DNA from: Solenopsis invicta
Taxonomy: Eukaryota > Arthropoda > Insecta > Hymenoptera > Formicidae
Length of the DNA stretch: 64,000 bases
NCBI RefSeq assembly: GCF_016802725.1
Contig: NC_052664.1
Span: 21,658,405 to 21,722,404 of the forward strand
Direction: 5' to 3'
In this document: piece by piece, positions 12,660 through 25,100 of the stretch
Position numbering within the stretch: the first letter of the stretch is position 1
Layout: the number at the start of each line of letters is the position of its first letter
The notes under the pieces: model-generated
The model's database searches: none
The model's input: only the letters and a program-made list of their open reading frames with translations
What the model was told of the DNA's origin: nothing
Program-made: the position numbers and the translations under genes

Positions 12660-14258
12660 CTACACAGATTCCTGACCAGTAGTTAAAAGATGCAGAGCTT
12701 TCCGAAGGTTCATTACAGAAGTAGCTAGGTCATCATAGTCCAAAGCACTACTCGCCCATTTGATAAGTTTTTGAGCCTTAGCAATTTGTTCAACTGACAA
12801 GTTGGTACCACCTGTAAAATTGTGTCCAAAATAAAAAAATCATTATTTCATATTCTGTTTCCAGACTTGACTTATGTTTATTTTTACTAACTAAATTAAA
12901 TTCATTTTAATTACTTAATTTTATTGTAATTCTTAGAAAAAAGAATAAAGAGTAAATTAAATCAAGATTGAAACTAATCTACATGAGTAGAAATGAACAA
13001 TATTTTTATTTTATCTTGATAAGGAATTAATGGTGTAAATATATAAATGATAATAAAGTTTTAATTACTTATTCATGATAAATTCCATTAAAATAATAAA
13101 GAACAAGTTAATATAAGTTGTTATAAGAATTCATATTCCCATGATTGAATTATTTCATCAGACAATGAATAGAAAATGATAAATTAACATTTCTTTCAGA
13201 ATAATAAAAATGAAAGAATAATTATCATAGGAAACAATAAGATTTTTGGCAGATTGCATTCTATTGTTTTCTATCATTTCTTTTTTACAGGATACATTTT
13301 TTAATGGAACTTACTTTCTGTTTTATACGTATCATCTCCTGGCTCAAATGATTGTGTCCTTGTAGTTGGAGGATCCGCAGGGATGGATGGGATACTTGGG
13401 AAGTCTGGGACACCTGGCAAAGTATTATCCTTAGGACTTTCAGGCTGTACATTTGATTTAGGTTCTCCATCTAGTGGTTACAAAATGTTTAGCAAAATTT
13501 TAATAAATTTGTGCATATAAACAGCTGATATTTACCATTGTCATTCGATGTGTTGACTGTATCACTTTCATCATCTGATTCTTTCATTGGCCCAGGCACT
13601 GGAGTTTCTCCATTTACCATACAATTGTGGAGGTAAGCGGCTTTCCATTGAGCATACTTCCGATTCTGCGTTGCTTCAACACTCAATTCTCCAAATAGTG
13701 TCAATACATCATACAATATCTGAGCAGTGTAAAAACTCTGTAATACATTCTTAGAAAAGTTTGCAGCCCTATCGTTTTTATCGGCATACAAGAAAAGCTT
13801 TAAGGCCCAATTTTCTACGTGTGCTTGAGCAGCTACATCGTTAGTAATAGCTTCGTTGTCGTGTAATTGTTTCTTTGTCACTTCTAACCAATCCATTAGC
13901 TTCATCAGAAAAGTGGTTTCCTCTGACGTCTTGGTTGATAGCTTCAATCCAGTTTGCAGAGCATACAGCCGACCTGTATACATAAATTTTAATAATTCTC
14001 CACCTTTTTATTGTAGAAGGCAAAGAATGTTAAACTTTCAATAGAGGATACATGTCTTTATCTCTATGTCACTAACCTACTGAAATATTTTTCTAATCTC
14101 TAGAATTAAGGGTCGTAGAATTTATAGAATATTATGTACGTACACCAATAACTGACAACGCTATCTCGCTGGTCGTGCTTTGTCGCGACTGTTAAATATG
14201 GTTGTATAGATTTTAAATTAGTCGGAACTTTCGGCAAGTCGGGTCCTGTCAGTGCCAT
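12660..14258 (-). CDS. Vta1: Vacuolar protein sorting-associated protein VTA1 / LIP5 (4 exons)
   Basis: Coding exons in transcript order are 14258-14144, 13973-13536, 13470-13315 and 12811-12660, giving 286 residues with all phases matching. VTA1/LIP5 is the cofactor of the AAA ATPase VPS4 that disassembles ESCRT-III on endosomes during multivesicular-body formation. Visible family features are the N-terminal tandem MIT-like region (about residues 10-165) with NEAIT, AQAHVENWALKLFLYADKND and RKYAQWKAAYLHNC. A Pro/Ser/Asp-rich linker (about 165-235) is encoded largely by exon 3. The C-terminal VPS4-binding segment includes AKAQKLIKWASSALDYDD and ends near LRKALHLLTTGQ. Length is close to the human protein (about 307). 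The start MALTGPDLPKVP is preceded by CpG-containing DNA. The gene appears intact. Confidence 0.93.
12876..12999. repeat. Fold-back repeat, family A copy 3 (in Vta1 intron 3)
   Basis: The right arm GAGTAAATTAAATCAAGATTGAAAC and the end AGTAGAAATGAACA match copies 1, 2 and 4. The left arm is more decayed. It lies between Vta1 exons 3 and 4. Confidence 0.6.
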
Positions 14259-15588
14259 TTGGAATAAGAAAGATGCACGTTATTTCTTAGAATTATCTCC
14301 TCTTGATCGCTTGTCGCGCGTGTGGATTTCCGTAATTATATATTTAATGTCCGAAGAGTAATTATTGGCCTGTTTAGCGACGAGATTTCTTGACACTCAA
14401 CGAAAAGACGATTTCTTATCAGCGAAATAATCGATCAGATCATCAGATTTGTAGCTGTCCTTAGCTGCGACTTTATTTTGAAGCAGCTATGTCCATCAAA
14501 TGTGGCTATTAGAACTACGTAGCCAATGTCTATAAATTCTGTAAGTAACGTCCACTGATTTTGTGGTTCTCTTCCGTGCTATAACCTATAACACTGTTAT
14601 AATATTATACTAGATGGCTGCGTTGTCTCATCGTGCGCGCATGCGCCGCCGCGGCCGCACTCGACTACCTCCGCCGCCAGTCGGTAACGTTCGAGCTGCT
14701 GCTACTACGCCATTGCTAGTTGCTACCAGTGGCGGAGAGGAATCTTCTGCCAGTGGCTACTGCTGCTAGTGCTGTTTTCCTGCTGTTACACCGCTGCTAA
14801 TATGCCATATTTATTCTTGCTCTGAGACTTTACGTTCTGCGATCGAAATGATCGGATGCTACTATTGGACGATACATTGTCACGGCTCCAAGCTTATCGT
14901 GTGCTTCAAGTTTAATGGTTTAAATTGTGTGTATATACAATAGCGGGAGTACGAAAGGCGATACGGGGCGATCTCCTAATCGTATCATATGTAGAAATTG
15001 CGCTTGTTCGTGAATCGCGGCATCTTGTACTTGTCGTGCCTGTCGGTTGAGTGAAATTTTCGTCCGCGCATGTTCGCCCGAGTGTTTCAAAAGAATTCGT
15101 TACCCGCGCAGTAACGCCAGTAACTTGTACCTTCACAAACTTGCGTTTCTTTCGCATTATTTGTCACGTTAGAACGGAATTAAGTGCGGGATTATCATCG
15201 GCTGTCGTATTATGAATTACCGTACGATATATTTTAATGATCAGATTGATCAGTGAATGAATAATTGTCAACGACGTATCTTCGCGAGTGAATCTTGTGC
15301 GGGTGTCATGAAGAGGTAGCGTACGGTAAATCGTGGTTTCGCGGAATCTTGTATCTCTCGTGTTGCTTTTTCGTCTCGATACGATAAATTCGTCATTCGT
15401 CATGTGTGATCGTCATCGGAAATGCTGTATGAAGCATCGCGCGATCTTACGTTTCAATTATTAATGTAGTAATTAACGCGACGAATTTTGCGCGAGTGTT
15501 GTAAAGTGATACGAGAGAACAAAAACAGCAAAGATTCGAGGGAAAGAGGAGATCTGATTGTGAGAAGCATCAGGCATCGGCAGAATGG
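14259..15588 (+). promoter_or_regulatory. CpG-rich block: Vta1 promoter plus likely first exon of an unidentified + transcript
   Basis: The first 300 bases are the probable Vta1 promoter. From about 14620 to 15580 the DNA is unusually CpG-rich and includes imperfect GCT/GCC repeats at 14640-14800. The block ends at CAGAATGG|GTAAAT (15581-15594), which reads as a donor site directly after an ATG-G. This is what a + strand 5' UTR exon would look like, arranged head-to-head with Vta1. I could not identify the body of such a gene. Confidence 0.4.
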
Positions 15589-17803
15589 GTAAATAATTTA
15601 TTTATTGATAAACAGGATTTACAATACGATCGCAATGTTAACCTTTTCTTTGTAACTATCCTGGATATTTCAATATTTGTTGATACAAGTTTCTCACAAG
15701 TTCGATGGAATAAATTATATATTTTATTATTTTCTAAAATAAAAAGTTTCAACATTTGTTCTAAAAAATTGAAAGCTATATATTCATAAATTTTTAAATT
15801 TTTGAACAATTTTAAATAGATAAAAAATGACAGATTTGAGATTCCCAAGATGGTAAGAATGAGGATCATTTAAAATTTTATGGTAATTTATATTTTTAAG
15901 AAAATTTCTCTCTGTAAATACAATTTGATTTTTTTATTATATGTTTAATGGACAAATAAAGAATTGAATATGTGTAATAATTATCTTTTAAATGTTGATT
16001 GCTTTGGGTATTGTTTTAACTTGTACATATATTTATATGTTATAGATTAATGCAATTTCAACTTTGCTGTTGCACATCAGTGTCGGTAAGTCTAAAACTA
16101 TTTTATATCATTTGAGATAATAAATCTCAAATGAAAACTATTTCATATTCGAGAGAAACAAGAGTAGCTATTATGAAGGAGATATTCTAATTTAAGGGAC
16201 CATTTTAATTATGAATTTTTTGCTCTGAAAATATTTAGACTATTTTAAATGTGTGTTTACTTTTTTAAGTTTATAAAAATTTAAATTTTAGTCCATATAC
16301 CAATAGAAAATAGAGATATTATTTATAAATACTGCGTAATTAAAAAAATTAAAATCACATGCTTATACAAAACATTATTTGTTTGAATAAAAATATTGTT
16401 ATATTTAAACATCTATTACTTGATGAAAATAATATTATTATTAGTCGTACTTATTGATTCAAACATTGGTTTATTTGGATACAATTACAAATAAATTTAT
16501 TTAGATATTGTACAATAAAATTTATTAAGTCCAAAGAAATCATTTTCTCTATGTAGGTGTATTAATTTAAAATTTAATTTTGAAAGTCGTAAGTTAGTCA
16601 AAATTCAATTTTTAAATTTGACTATTTTCAAATTTTTGGGTAGAAATAGTCGTCACTCGATTTCCTTTCATATTTAATTCCTTCAAATTGTATAATCATC
16701 AAATAAATGTCTACAAAGAATTATATGTATTATTAAAAATATAAAAAAGTGTAACGTTTGTACAATAACAGTCTTTTATATTTGCAATGTATTTAGAAAT
16801 GGAAATTAATTGATTTTTTGAAATCTAATTTTAATCAATTGTTATAATAAATGTATATAATAAATTGTGTATTTGAGTACAATACTAAATTTTTTTATAG
16901 AAATGCTTTTTATTTTATTTAATATTTTTACAAATTTTTTTGGTAAAATTATTTTTTTAACTAATTCTTGTTTATATTATAAAAATTTCAAACTATAAAA
17001 GATATTGAACTTTTAACTTTAATTAAAAAAATTTTTTTAATTACATTTTTCCAAAATTCTAAATAAGTTCTTCTAAATTGTTGTAAACGCAATATCAATA
17101 ATAAAATACATTGTTTAAAATGTATTTTATTATTAATATTGATCTAATTAATATATCTTCAACTTATACACCATTTTAGACTTATTAAAAAATGTCTTTT
17201 TCAGGTTATTGAATAACTACTTTTTGAACAATCAATACTTAAACTGTTCCTTTTGTAATTTGAAATATGAATTTCAAGATATAAAAGTATTTTTCTTTAA
17301 ATTACTTTTGTTTCAGAGTTTTTAATTTTTACAAGAAAATGTGCATTTCTCTCATCTTGTTGTCTATAATTAATTTTAATATTTATAATTCTTTTAGAAA
17401 TAAACAATCATACAAATATTTTCTAGAAATTTTACAGTATGCATAAGGGTCACTCAATTATTTTTTTATACTTGTAAAAATAAAAATTAACAACGAACAC
17501 TTAACGACGTGGTGCCTAATAGAAGTTCTGAAAAAAGGTATGTATTAAATATTAAACAATGACCTTAAACGTAGATAGAAAAGTAGTTTATTTAAAAAAT
17601 AGTAATTATAGAAAAACTATAAAAAAACGAGCTTCGATCACTTTGACACTTTTGAGTTTCGCCCTCTCATAGGTGACCTTCCAGGTAGATCTTACTTTGA
17701 CATACTCATTTACATTGTTAACTTTTTAACATATCAAGATCAATGTAATCACTGGTTTGCCTATATAATTCATAATTATCAAAAAATATTTTACAATTTT
17801 ACA
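15589..17803. other. AT-rich DNA with one candidate small exon
   Basis: There is no gene I can support. A candidate exon at 16046-16085 (+) has a TATAG acceptor, an ATG at 16050 opening 12 codons, and a GTAAGT donor. Palindromes occur at 16096-16130 and 17091-17145. The last bases are downstream of the piggyBac-derived ORF. Confidence 0.4.
16046..16085 (+). other. Candidate short exon of the unidentified + transcript
   Basis: TTATAG precedes position 16046 and GGTAAGT follows 16085. The ATG at 16050-16052 opens MQFQLCCCTSVS up to the donor. It could be the second exon of a transcript starting in the CpG block to the left. No downstream partner exon was found, so this is a weak call. Confidence 0.2.
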
Positions 17804-20800
17804 TTATTGTCCAAGGTGAGTGGAGCATTCGCAGCAAATTTTTGCTACGTGCTCTCGGCACATTGGACGATCGCATGATAGACATTTATAAAAGGTTTTT
17901 CTGTCTAAATTCGATGGACAGTACCCACATCTTTTTTGCTTGACCATTTTATTGTCAACCAACAATTCCGAAAAGAAAAGGGGATCCTGCTCTTCAAACA
18001 GTTTAGTGTTATTCACGTATTCTTCAATTTGTATACGCAAATTTGCTCTGAGAGTCGGTGTCATCAAGCGCCTTTGTAAAGAGGGTTTTATAAGGGCCAT
18101 GCACAAATCATAAATATAATCTAAGCGCTTTAGCTTTGGATTATCTTTGCATAAAGTATACAAAATGAAACTGTTTACACTTGCATAGTCAAGCATAGCA
18201 TAAAAGTAACACATGGGCCAGCGTTGAGTTTTTCTGGTCGTACTGTATTGATGGCATTTCTGATTAAAACTCTTCGTGCCTTCTTTCGTTAAATTGTAAA
18301 AAACAACTATTTCGGGTTTTTGTATAATTTCATCAATTTTTCCATTTTTATGCAGTGATGATAATATTAATATATTCTTTTTTCCTTTAGGATTATAAGA
18401 AAGTAAAGTTTTTCCATCGTGATAATAAAATTTAACATTTGGTTCGGCATTTTTTTTACCTTTTTTAAACAAATCCGGAATTTTAGGTTTATTCTTTTTT
18501 ATAGTCCCTACCATTGTTAGATTATATTGTTTTCGTAGTATATCACAAATCGGAATCGACATGAACCAGTTATCACATGTAATGTTACGTCCAGTATTAA
18601 AAATGAGTTCTGTTAATTTTTTTATGTAATACGAAGGAACTGCTTCGGTTGGATCTTTATCTATAGCTCCGACGTAAGGAATTGCATTGTACATGTAATG
18701 TGTTGCAGAATCATTTAACAAGATCACCTTTAAACCATATTTGTCAGATTTTGGCATATATGTTTTGAAAGGACATTTACCGCGGAAAGCTAACAGTTGC
18801 TTATCAATCGTGCAGTTACTGTGTGGCTCATAATATTTAACGCAATTTGCAATAAATAATTCCCAAACTTCACGAATATGTGTGAAATGATCGTTCGTTT
18901 TCCGCTCAGCACGTAAATTTTTATCATCGAATCGCAAACAAGTTATTAAGAACGTAAAACGATTTTCAGCCATCGTTAGTCGAAATAAAGGGATGTTGTT
19001 TAAGGACCACAAAGCTTTTCTTGTCGAATAATTCATTTTATGCATCCCCGCTAGATATAATAAACCAATGAAACTTTTTAACTCAACAAGATCTGTAGGC
19101 TTATGATATGAGTCTATATGTCGTTTAGTGTCTTTCATTTTTTGAATGACTCTAACAATCTCATTGTTCGTATAAGAGAGAATAATATTTAGAATCTCCT
19201 CAGAGAATAATAAATTCCATGTTTGAAATGGTGTTTGTACTGTTAATGCATCACCTTTTGGCCTAGGAATATATACTGTTTGCGATTGTCTATCCTTCGC
19301 CTCATCAGGAACATCCAACGACCATATAAAATCAGTTTTCAAATGTAAATGGTCATGGCGAGCACGTTTTTTTGCAGGCTGATCATCTGCTACTTGCTCT
19401 CTTTCTTTTTCATCCTCGTCGATTTCTTCAGCATCTTTCTCAGTCTCATGAACGCTCTCTATTTCGACTACATCTTCTGTCTCACTTTCACTCTTGTCAG
19501 GGTCTAAATGCTCCTCGGTTTTCTCGAACATTTGTTCGACTTCTGCCGCTTGCCTCACCCATGAATCCATATGAACCTGGAATCTGACATTACAAATATT
19601 AAAAATTAATAACATAATTAAAAATTAATAACATACTTTATATTTTATACTTTGTTTGTACTCTTTTGTACTTTTATTTTGGTTTGTACCTTATGGGATT
19701 ACTAAACACGCAGTATTGTGTTATCTTAAAATTATACTTAAGACACTAAAATTTTACTTAAGAACTTTATAATAACAGACTATGAATACTAGTCTAACAA
19801 TAAGACTAAATATTAAAATATACTGTGAATACTTGTCTAAGACTGAATATTAAATATATGAAAATTATATCACAAATAAATTTAAGATATGAAAAGTAAC
19901 TATAAAAGTTACTCTTACTGTAAAAATGTAACCATATTACAGTTATTAAAAAAAAGTAACTGTAACAATAATGATGGTACTTCCAAATTTTGGAAAAAAG
20001 CATCCTAAAACATAAAAACCTTTGCGTTATAAAATATTTATTTATATAGTTGAATGCTTATTAATAAAAATTCTTTTTTAAATAACATATAGAAAATACA
20101 TATAATGAAAATAACATATTGAGATAATAAATAAATATATTAAAAAATCAAAAAACTGCAAAAAATAGACAATTTTTTAATGACAAAAATCCAGATAGCA
20201 CATAATATTTATAAAAGATTTTAAAAAATATTTATAATAATATTTAATAATTATTTGACACACCAACTATCGTGTTTGATTTGCATTTCCTACGTTTTAT
20301 TCTCTAATTTTAATTATTTAAATATTTTATAAATATTTACGAAAATATTTTATAAACATTTTTATGATATCTCAGATTAAATAGATCATAAAGATTTATC
20401 ATAAATATCACATGAAAGTATTTATAAAACATGTATAAAATATTTTATAAATATTGATTTTTTTACTTATCGTATATATTATATAAAATATGTATATTTA
20501 TATTTAATTTTGAATAAAGATTTTATGATTTTTTTGTTTATATAAAATATCTATAAAATATTTATATAATATAAAATATTTATATAATATATAAATATTT
20601 ATCATAAATATGTGTTTTTTTGGCAAATAAAATAAAAACTAAAAAAAGATTTAAAAACAAAATAAAAATAATAGAATTAGAATTTTGTCATATTCTCGCC
20701 GTCAGTTTTTGGATTATACTAACAATAAGTACAGGAATGCGACAATTGTACAATAGATTTATAGGTTTTTAAGTCTTCAAAGCACTATTTGCGATGAAAT

Positions 20801-21353
20801 AATTACGATATGAATTTTTGTAAGCATAGTATTTAACAATCCCAATTTGTATAAAATACAAACAGAAACGAAAAAGATACAAATCATTTTCTTCCGAATA
20901 TCGTTGGTCGTTTTTTTTATATCTTGTAAAATGACTTAATTCCCTGTGGAAGGGATATACAAAACTAAAAAAACGCTGTATTTCTGAATCCTTTGCAGTA
21001 CAAACGAAAATGAAAGAAGTACAACCGAAGTACAAACAAATTATTCTATTAACTTTTAATTTTCGTAAAATTGGATTTCAAGTTTACATATAATACAAGT
21101 GCGTCAAGTAGTCTCGAATTCGTTTCTTGATATTAAAAACAATAAATTTAACTTGAATCATTTTTTCTCACGATATACACTTATGACTCGAATCACAAAT
21201 AATACAATTACTCACCTCTATTTTTATTTTCGCTTTTGTGAAAATCCTGATTTCTCGACGATTAGCCCACACTAGGTTAGCGTAACCCAAAGGCACGTAT
21301 TTCGATGTTTGCACCTCTATGAATAATGCACACAAGTCATCAACTAAGGGCAT
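17804..21353 (-). CDS. piggyBac transposase-derived protein, possibly domesticated
   Basis: The main exon runs from 19576 to a stop at 17804. Its first ATG, at 19570, would give 588 residues. PiggyBac transposases cut and paste DNA at TTAA sites with three catalytic Asp. Visible parts are an acidic N-terminus (about residues 10-65), KRAR, the core FIGLLYLAGMHKMNYSTRKA, TIDKQLLAFRG with the first Asp (256), ITCDNWFMS with the second (333), RKTQRWPM, and a C-terminal Cys/His zinc-binding module. Where piggyBac has GGVDTLDQ, this protein reads EGTKSFNQ (codons near 18274), so the third catalytic Asp is Lys and the next Asp is Asn. A candidate coding exon at 21353-21216 begins MPLVDDLCALF, ends at a GTGAGT donor and joins in phase to an acceptor at 19577, giving 636 residues. 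I found no TTAA-flanked terminal repeats. The upstream exon is inference; the transposase homology is certain. Confidence 0.8.
19577..21215 (-). other. Candidate 1.6 kb intron of the piggyBac-derived gene; AT-rich
   Basis: This stretch is very AT-rich, with many copies of TATTTATAAATAT-like strings between 20200 and 20620. No coding sequence is supported. Whether it is spliced depends on the upstream exon being real. Confidence 0.35.
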
Positions 21354-22155
21354 TATAGAGAGGGTATACAAGTTTTTTCTTTCCAGCGCCACTATTCAAA
21401 GTTCAAATCCTGTAACTTTGAAAATCGACTCGGATTATGCTAACCCAATGTGTTATTGAGGATATGTATGCACATTGAGCGCATTTAGCAAGGGATTGAT
21501 TGTATAAATCTTGGTGAAAATTGCAAAAAGTTATTAGAATATTTATAATTTTATTGATCAAAATCTAGTGAACTTTGTTCACCTTTGTAATTTTTACTCA
21601 ACTTATGTTGTACACAATTGATCCCCAGGGTCACTTCAACCAACTCTGATTTTAATCGATGATTAATTTGATCAACAGTATTTCATCATGGAAAGGAAAA
21701 CAGTTTATTATTATCAAGATGTATTTGATTGAACATAACACTGATATGTTTTATTTAGTTTTAACACAGATGAAATTATTAATTTTATTATAATATAATG
21801 ATCTTAATGAATACGAACTGTTGGTAATATTGCTGATCAAGTTAATTGGAATTGGTTGAAGTGGCTCTGAGGGTTGATTGTGTATCATATTGTGTATAGT
21901 TAGACTATGGTTCAGTACTATATATCGATGGAGCTGTCAGTCTAGTATATAGAAGTTTGTGCTCTAGTTTCAAAGAATAAAAACATGGCGATGTCCCCTC
22001 CCTACTGCACTGTTGCTGTGTCATATCGCATGTGATTCGAACTTGTCAACGGAGCTTATCGATGATATTTCTATCGTCTTTGTTGTGCACCTTACACTGC
22101 GCGTCACAAATTATTTCAATAAATAATGTAATGGGCACAACCTGATTCCATAACG
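21354..22155. promoter_or_regulatory. Divergent upstream region between the piggyBac-derived gene and Lerp
   Basis: About 800 bases separate the candidate first codon of the minus-strand piggyBac-derived gene from the Lerp start codon on the plus strand. It probably holds the Lerp promoter and 5' UTR. No TATA box stands out. Confidence 0.35.
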
Positions 22156-25100
22156 ATGTCAAAATTGAATGGATTACTCTTTTTTTGCTCTTTATCGGCT
22201 ATTATTACTTCGGCTGTACGTAGTGCATATACTTAATTGTGTTTACTTTTTTAAGTGTATGAGCTTTACATCACTATTATAATTATCAAATTTATTTTGC
22301 ATTTTGATACGACTAGGCAATTTGTCTGGAAATAATAGTGATCGAATTTCCAAGCTTCGTTATTATATTATACTTGGTTAACTATCTTAACTTTATTTTT
22401 CTTAATGAAACTATTTTTTATTGTAGGTTTTAACTGTGACTCCTTATTGTGAAGTACCTGAACATAAGTTACGTCTTATATATAATTTAACAAAGTTGTC
22501 GTCAGATAAAGAAGATGTTATCATTGAGCATGAACACGAAACAATACGTATGCAACTGTGTTCTCCATTAATTAAAAAATGCAACAACCAAGATGGTTAT
22601 GCGATATGCTTAATAAAAAACAATGTAGAAAAAGGAATAGGTGAGGTACCGTTGTACAAAAAAAATATTAATGATACTTTATTGAGTCTAACAAAAGCAT
22701 TACTTTTGTTGGTATAAATAGGAAGATATCCTCCTGTATTAGATAACAGTCAAGGAAGAATTTTATTTAACTTTACTGGTGACAGTTGTCCATTTGGATC
22801 CAATTATACAGTAACAGTTATTATGCTTTGTGATTATGACTCAGAGAATAATTCATATCCTGAATTATTTGCACATGTAAGTTTTCTTTTAGATATATTT
22901 AAATCAAATGATAACTATAATAAAAATATTTTAATATTTGAGTGATAAATATAATAAAAATATTTTTAGGGTGATAAACAATGTAACTTATACATAGTAT
23001 GGAGGACAGTGTTAGCTTGTTTACCCAAAGTCCAAACAAATTGTACAGTTGCCAATGGAGGACATTATTACGATCTAAGTCCTTTAACAAGAACTTCTGA
23101 AAATTATGTGATTCTCGTAAAAAATGATACCAAATCTAGAATAGTTTTAAATGTCTGTCACAATGTAATACATCATGGTGCTATGTGTCCACTTAATTCT
23201 GGAGCCTGTTTGGATAATCCTGAAAGTATTAATAGGTAAATATCAACCTAGTTTACGCCAAACACTTGACATGCATACTTTTTATTAAATTGTCTTAATT
23301 TTGACGATGCATGTAAATGTATACATGATATTTATATTTAATTAATTATCTTGATTCATATTGTGTCAGCTTAATATACTGTGCATTAAATTTGTTACGG
23401 AAATTAAGATAATTTAATAGAAAATTGCTAGATATTATGTGTATCAAATATTTGGTGTAAACAAGGTTATCATGTGGCAAGTGGATTTTTCATTAAAATT
23501 GACTAACATGAATTATGTTTTATATATATATGTGTGTGTAAATGTATAATTCTTTTTTGTAACTGTTAATCTTTTTCATTGAAGATAAGTATATTTCTAC
23601 TTTATCTTATAGATATTCAAGTTTAGGAGACGTACAAAAGCCTCCTTTTTTCTCAAATGGAAATTTACTAATAGAATATGAGAATGGTGGGTTATGCACA
23701 CAAAATATTCCAGCTCAACATATAAAAACGACTATTACATTTAAATGTAATTTAGAAGCTACGGTATGTCATTTGCTAATATACAAAAGAAAATACATGT
23801 ATAAAAGAAAGATGTTTCGTGAATATTATGATGTTACCAGGGTCCACCAGAATACATTGGAGGAAAAGAAGATTGTCATTATCAATTAATATGGTATACT
23901 CCTGCAGCATGCGATATTAAGACTCTACTTACTTATAGTGCTAAAACCGCAGGAAAATGTATCGTAAGGAATCCAGTTACAAATTTCACGTAAGAATAAT
24001 TTATTAATATTATATTATTACTGATAAATATATAACGCGTATGTAATTATATATTTTGTAATGCAGATATACATTGCAAACATTAATGTACAAAGATTTT
24101 ACTGTTACAAATTTGAATGGTACAGAATACAAATTTAGAGTTTGCAGTGAGCTTACAGATAATACATGTGGAGATAAAAAAACAGGTATTATTTTATCAT
24201 GAAACTATATTGCATATATCGTTTGTTTGTTACAACAATAATATAATGTATAATTAAATATTATACAATAATATATAAATAAAAAATTTTTACTTTTGAG
24301 TTATCGGTGAAAAAAAGAGAATTCTAATGAGAATTCAATAAGTGAAGACGAGATACAATAATTTTATTCCTCTACAATTAGTAGACCAAATTATTTAATT
24401 ATCAAAATTCCATTTAAAATTGATATTACAATTTTTAATTTTTTATTTTTTATTTAAAACGCTTAAACTCAAAAAAAAAAAAATTGGAAAGAACTTGGTT
24501 TTTTGAGTTATGTCATTATTATAATAAATGAGTGATATTATATATGGTTATAATGCATTTAAATTGTATTTTGTAAATTATATCTTTTATACAACAGGTA
24601 TATGTAAACAAGGTACAGTATTAGGACAAGCTAGCACAAATCTAATATGGCAGCAAGGAGGCCCTTATTTGAATTATACCAATGGTGATTTATGTGAAAA
24701 TGGAATGCGTCACTATACACTTATCAGATTTTTTTGCGAACCACAAGGTTCGCCCAGTCGGCCATTGCTCATAAAAGAAAATTCTTGTCAAACCATCATA
24801 CACTGGAATACAGATTTAGTTTGTGAGAAAAAAGTAAACATGATTACGTGCATGTTGATTTTTTTTTTTTTTTTATGTACTAAATAAAAGATTACTTTTT
24901 CATTTAGATTAAATGCGCTATCGATAATAATGACGAGATTAATTTAACTCCTCTTATAAAATCTACAAATAACTATGTCATAAAAGCTAATGATACGGAA
25001 TTTCACATAAATATATGTCGACCGTTAGTTTCTACTCAAGGTCTTACATGTGCACATGGTAGTGCTGCTTGTAAAGTTTCATTGACTTCAAAGAATGAAT

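Noticed and set aside
17440..21450. TTAA-flanked CCC...GGG terminal repeats for the piggyBac-derived ORF
   Set aside because: I scanned both sides for such ends and found none. Strings like GCTAACCCAATG near 21435 lack the TTAA target.
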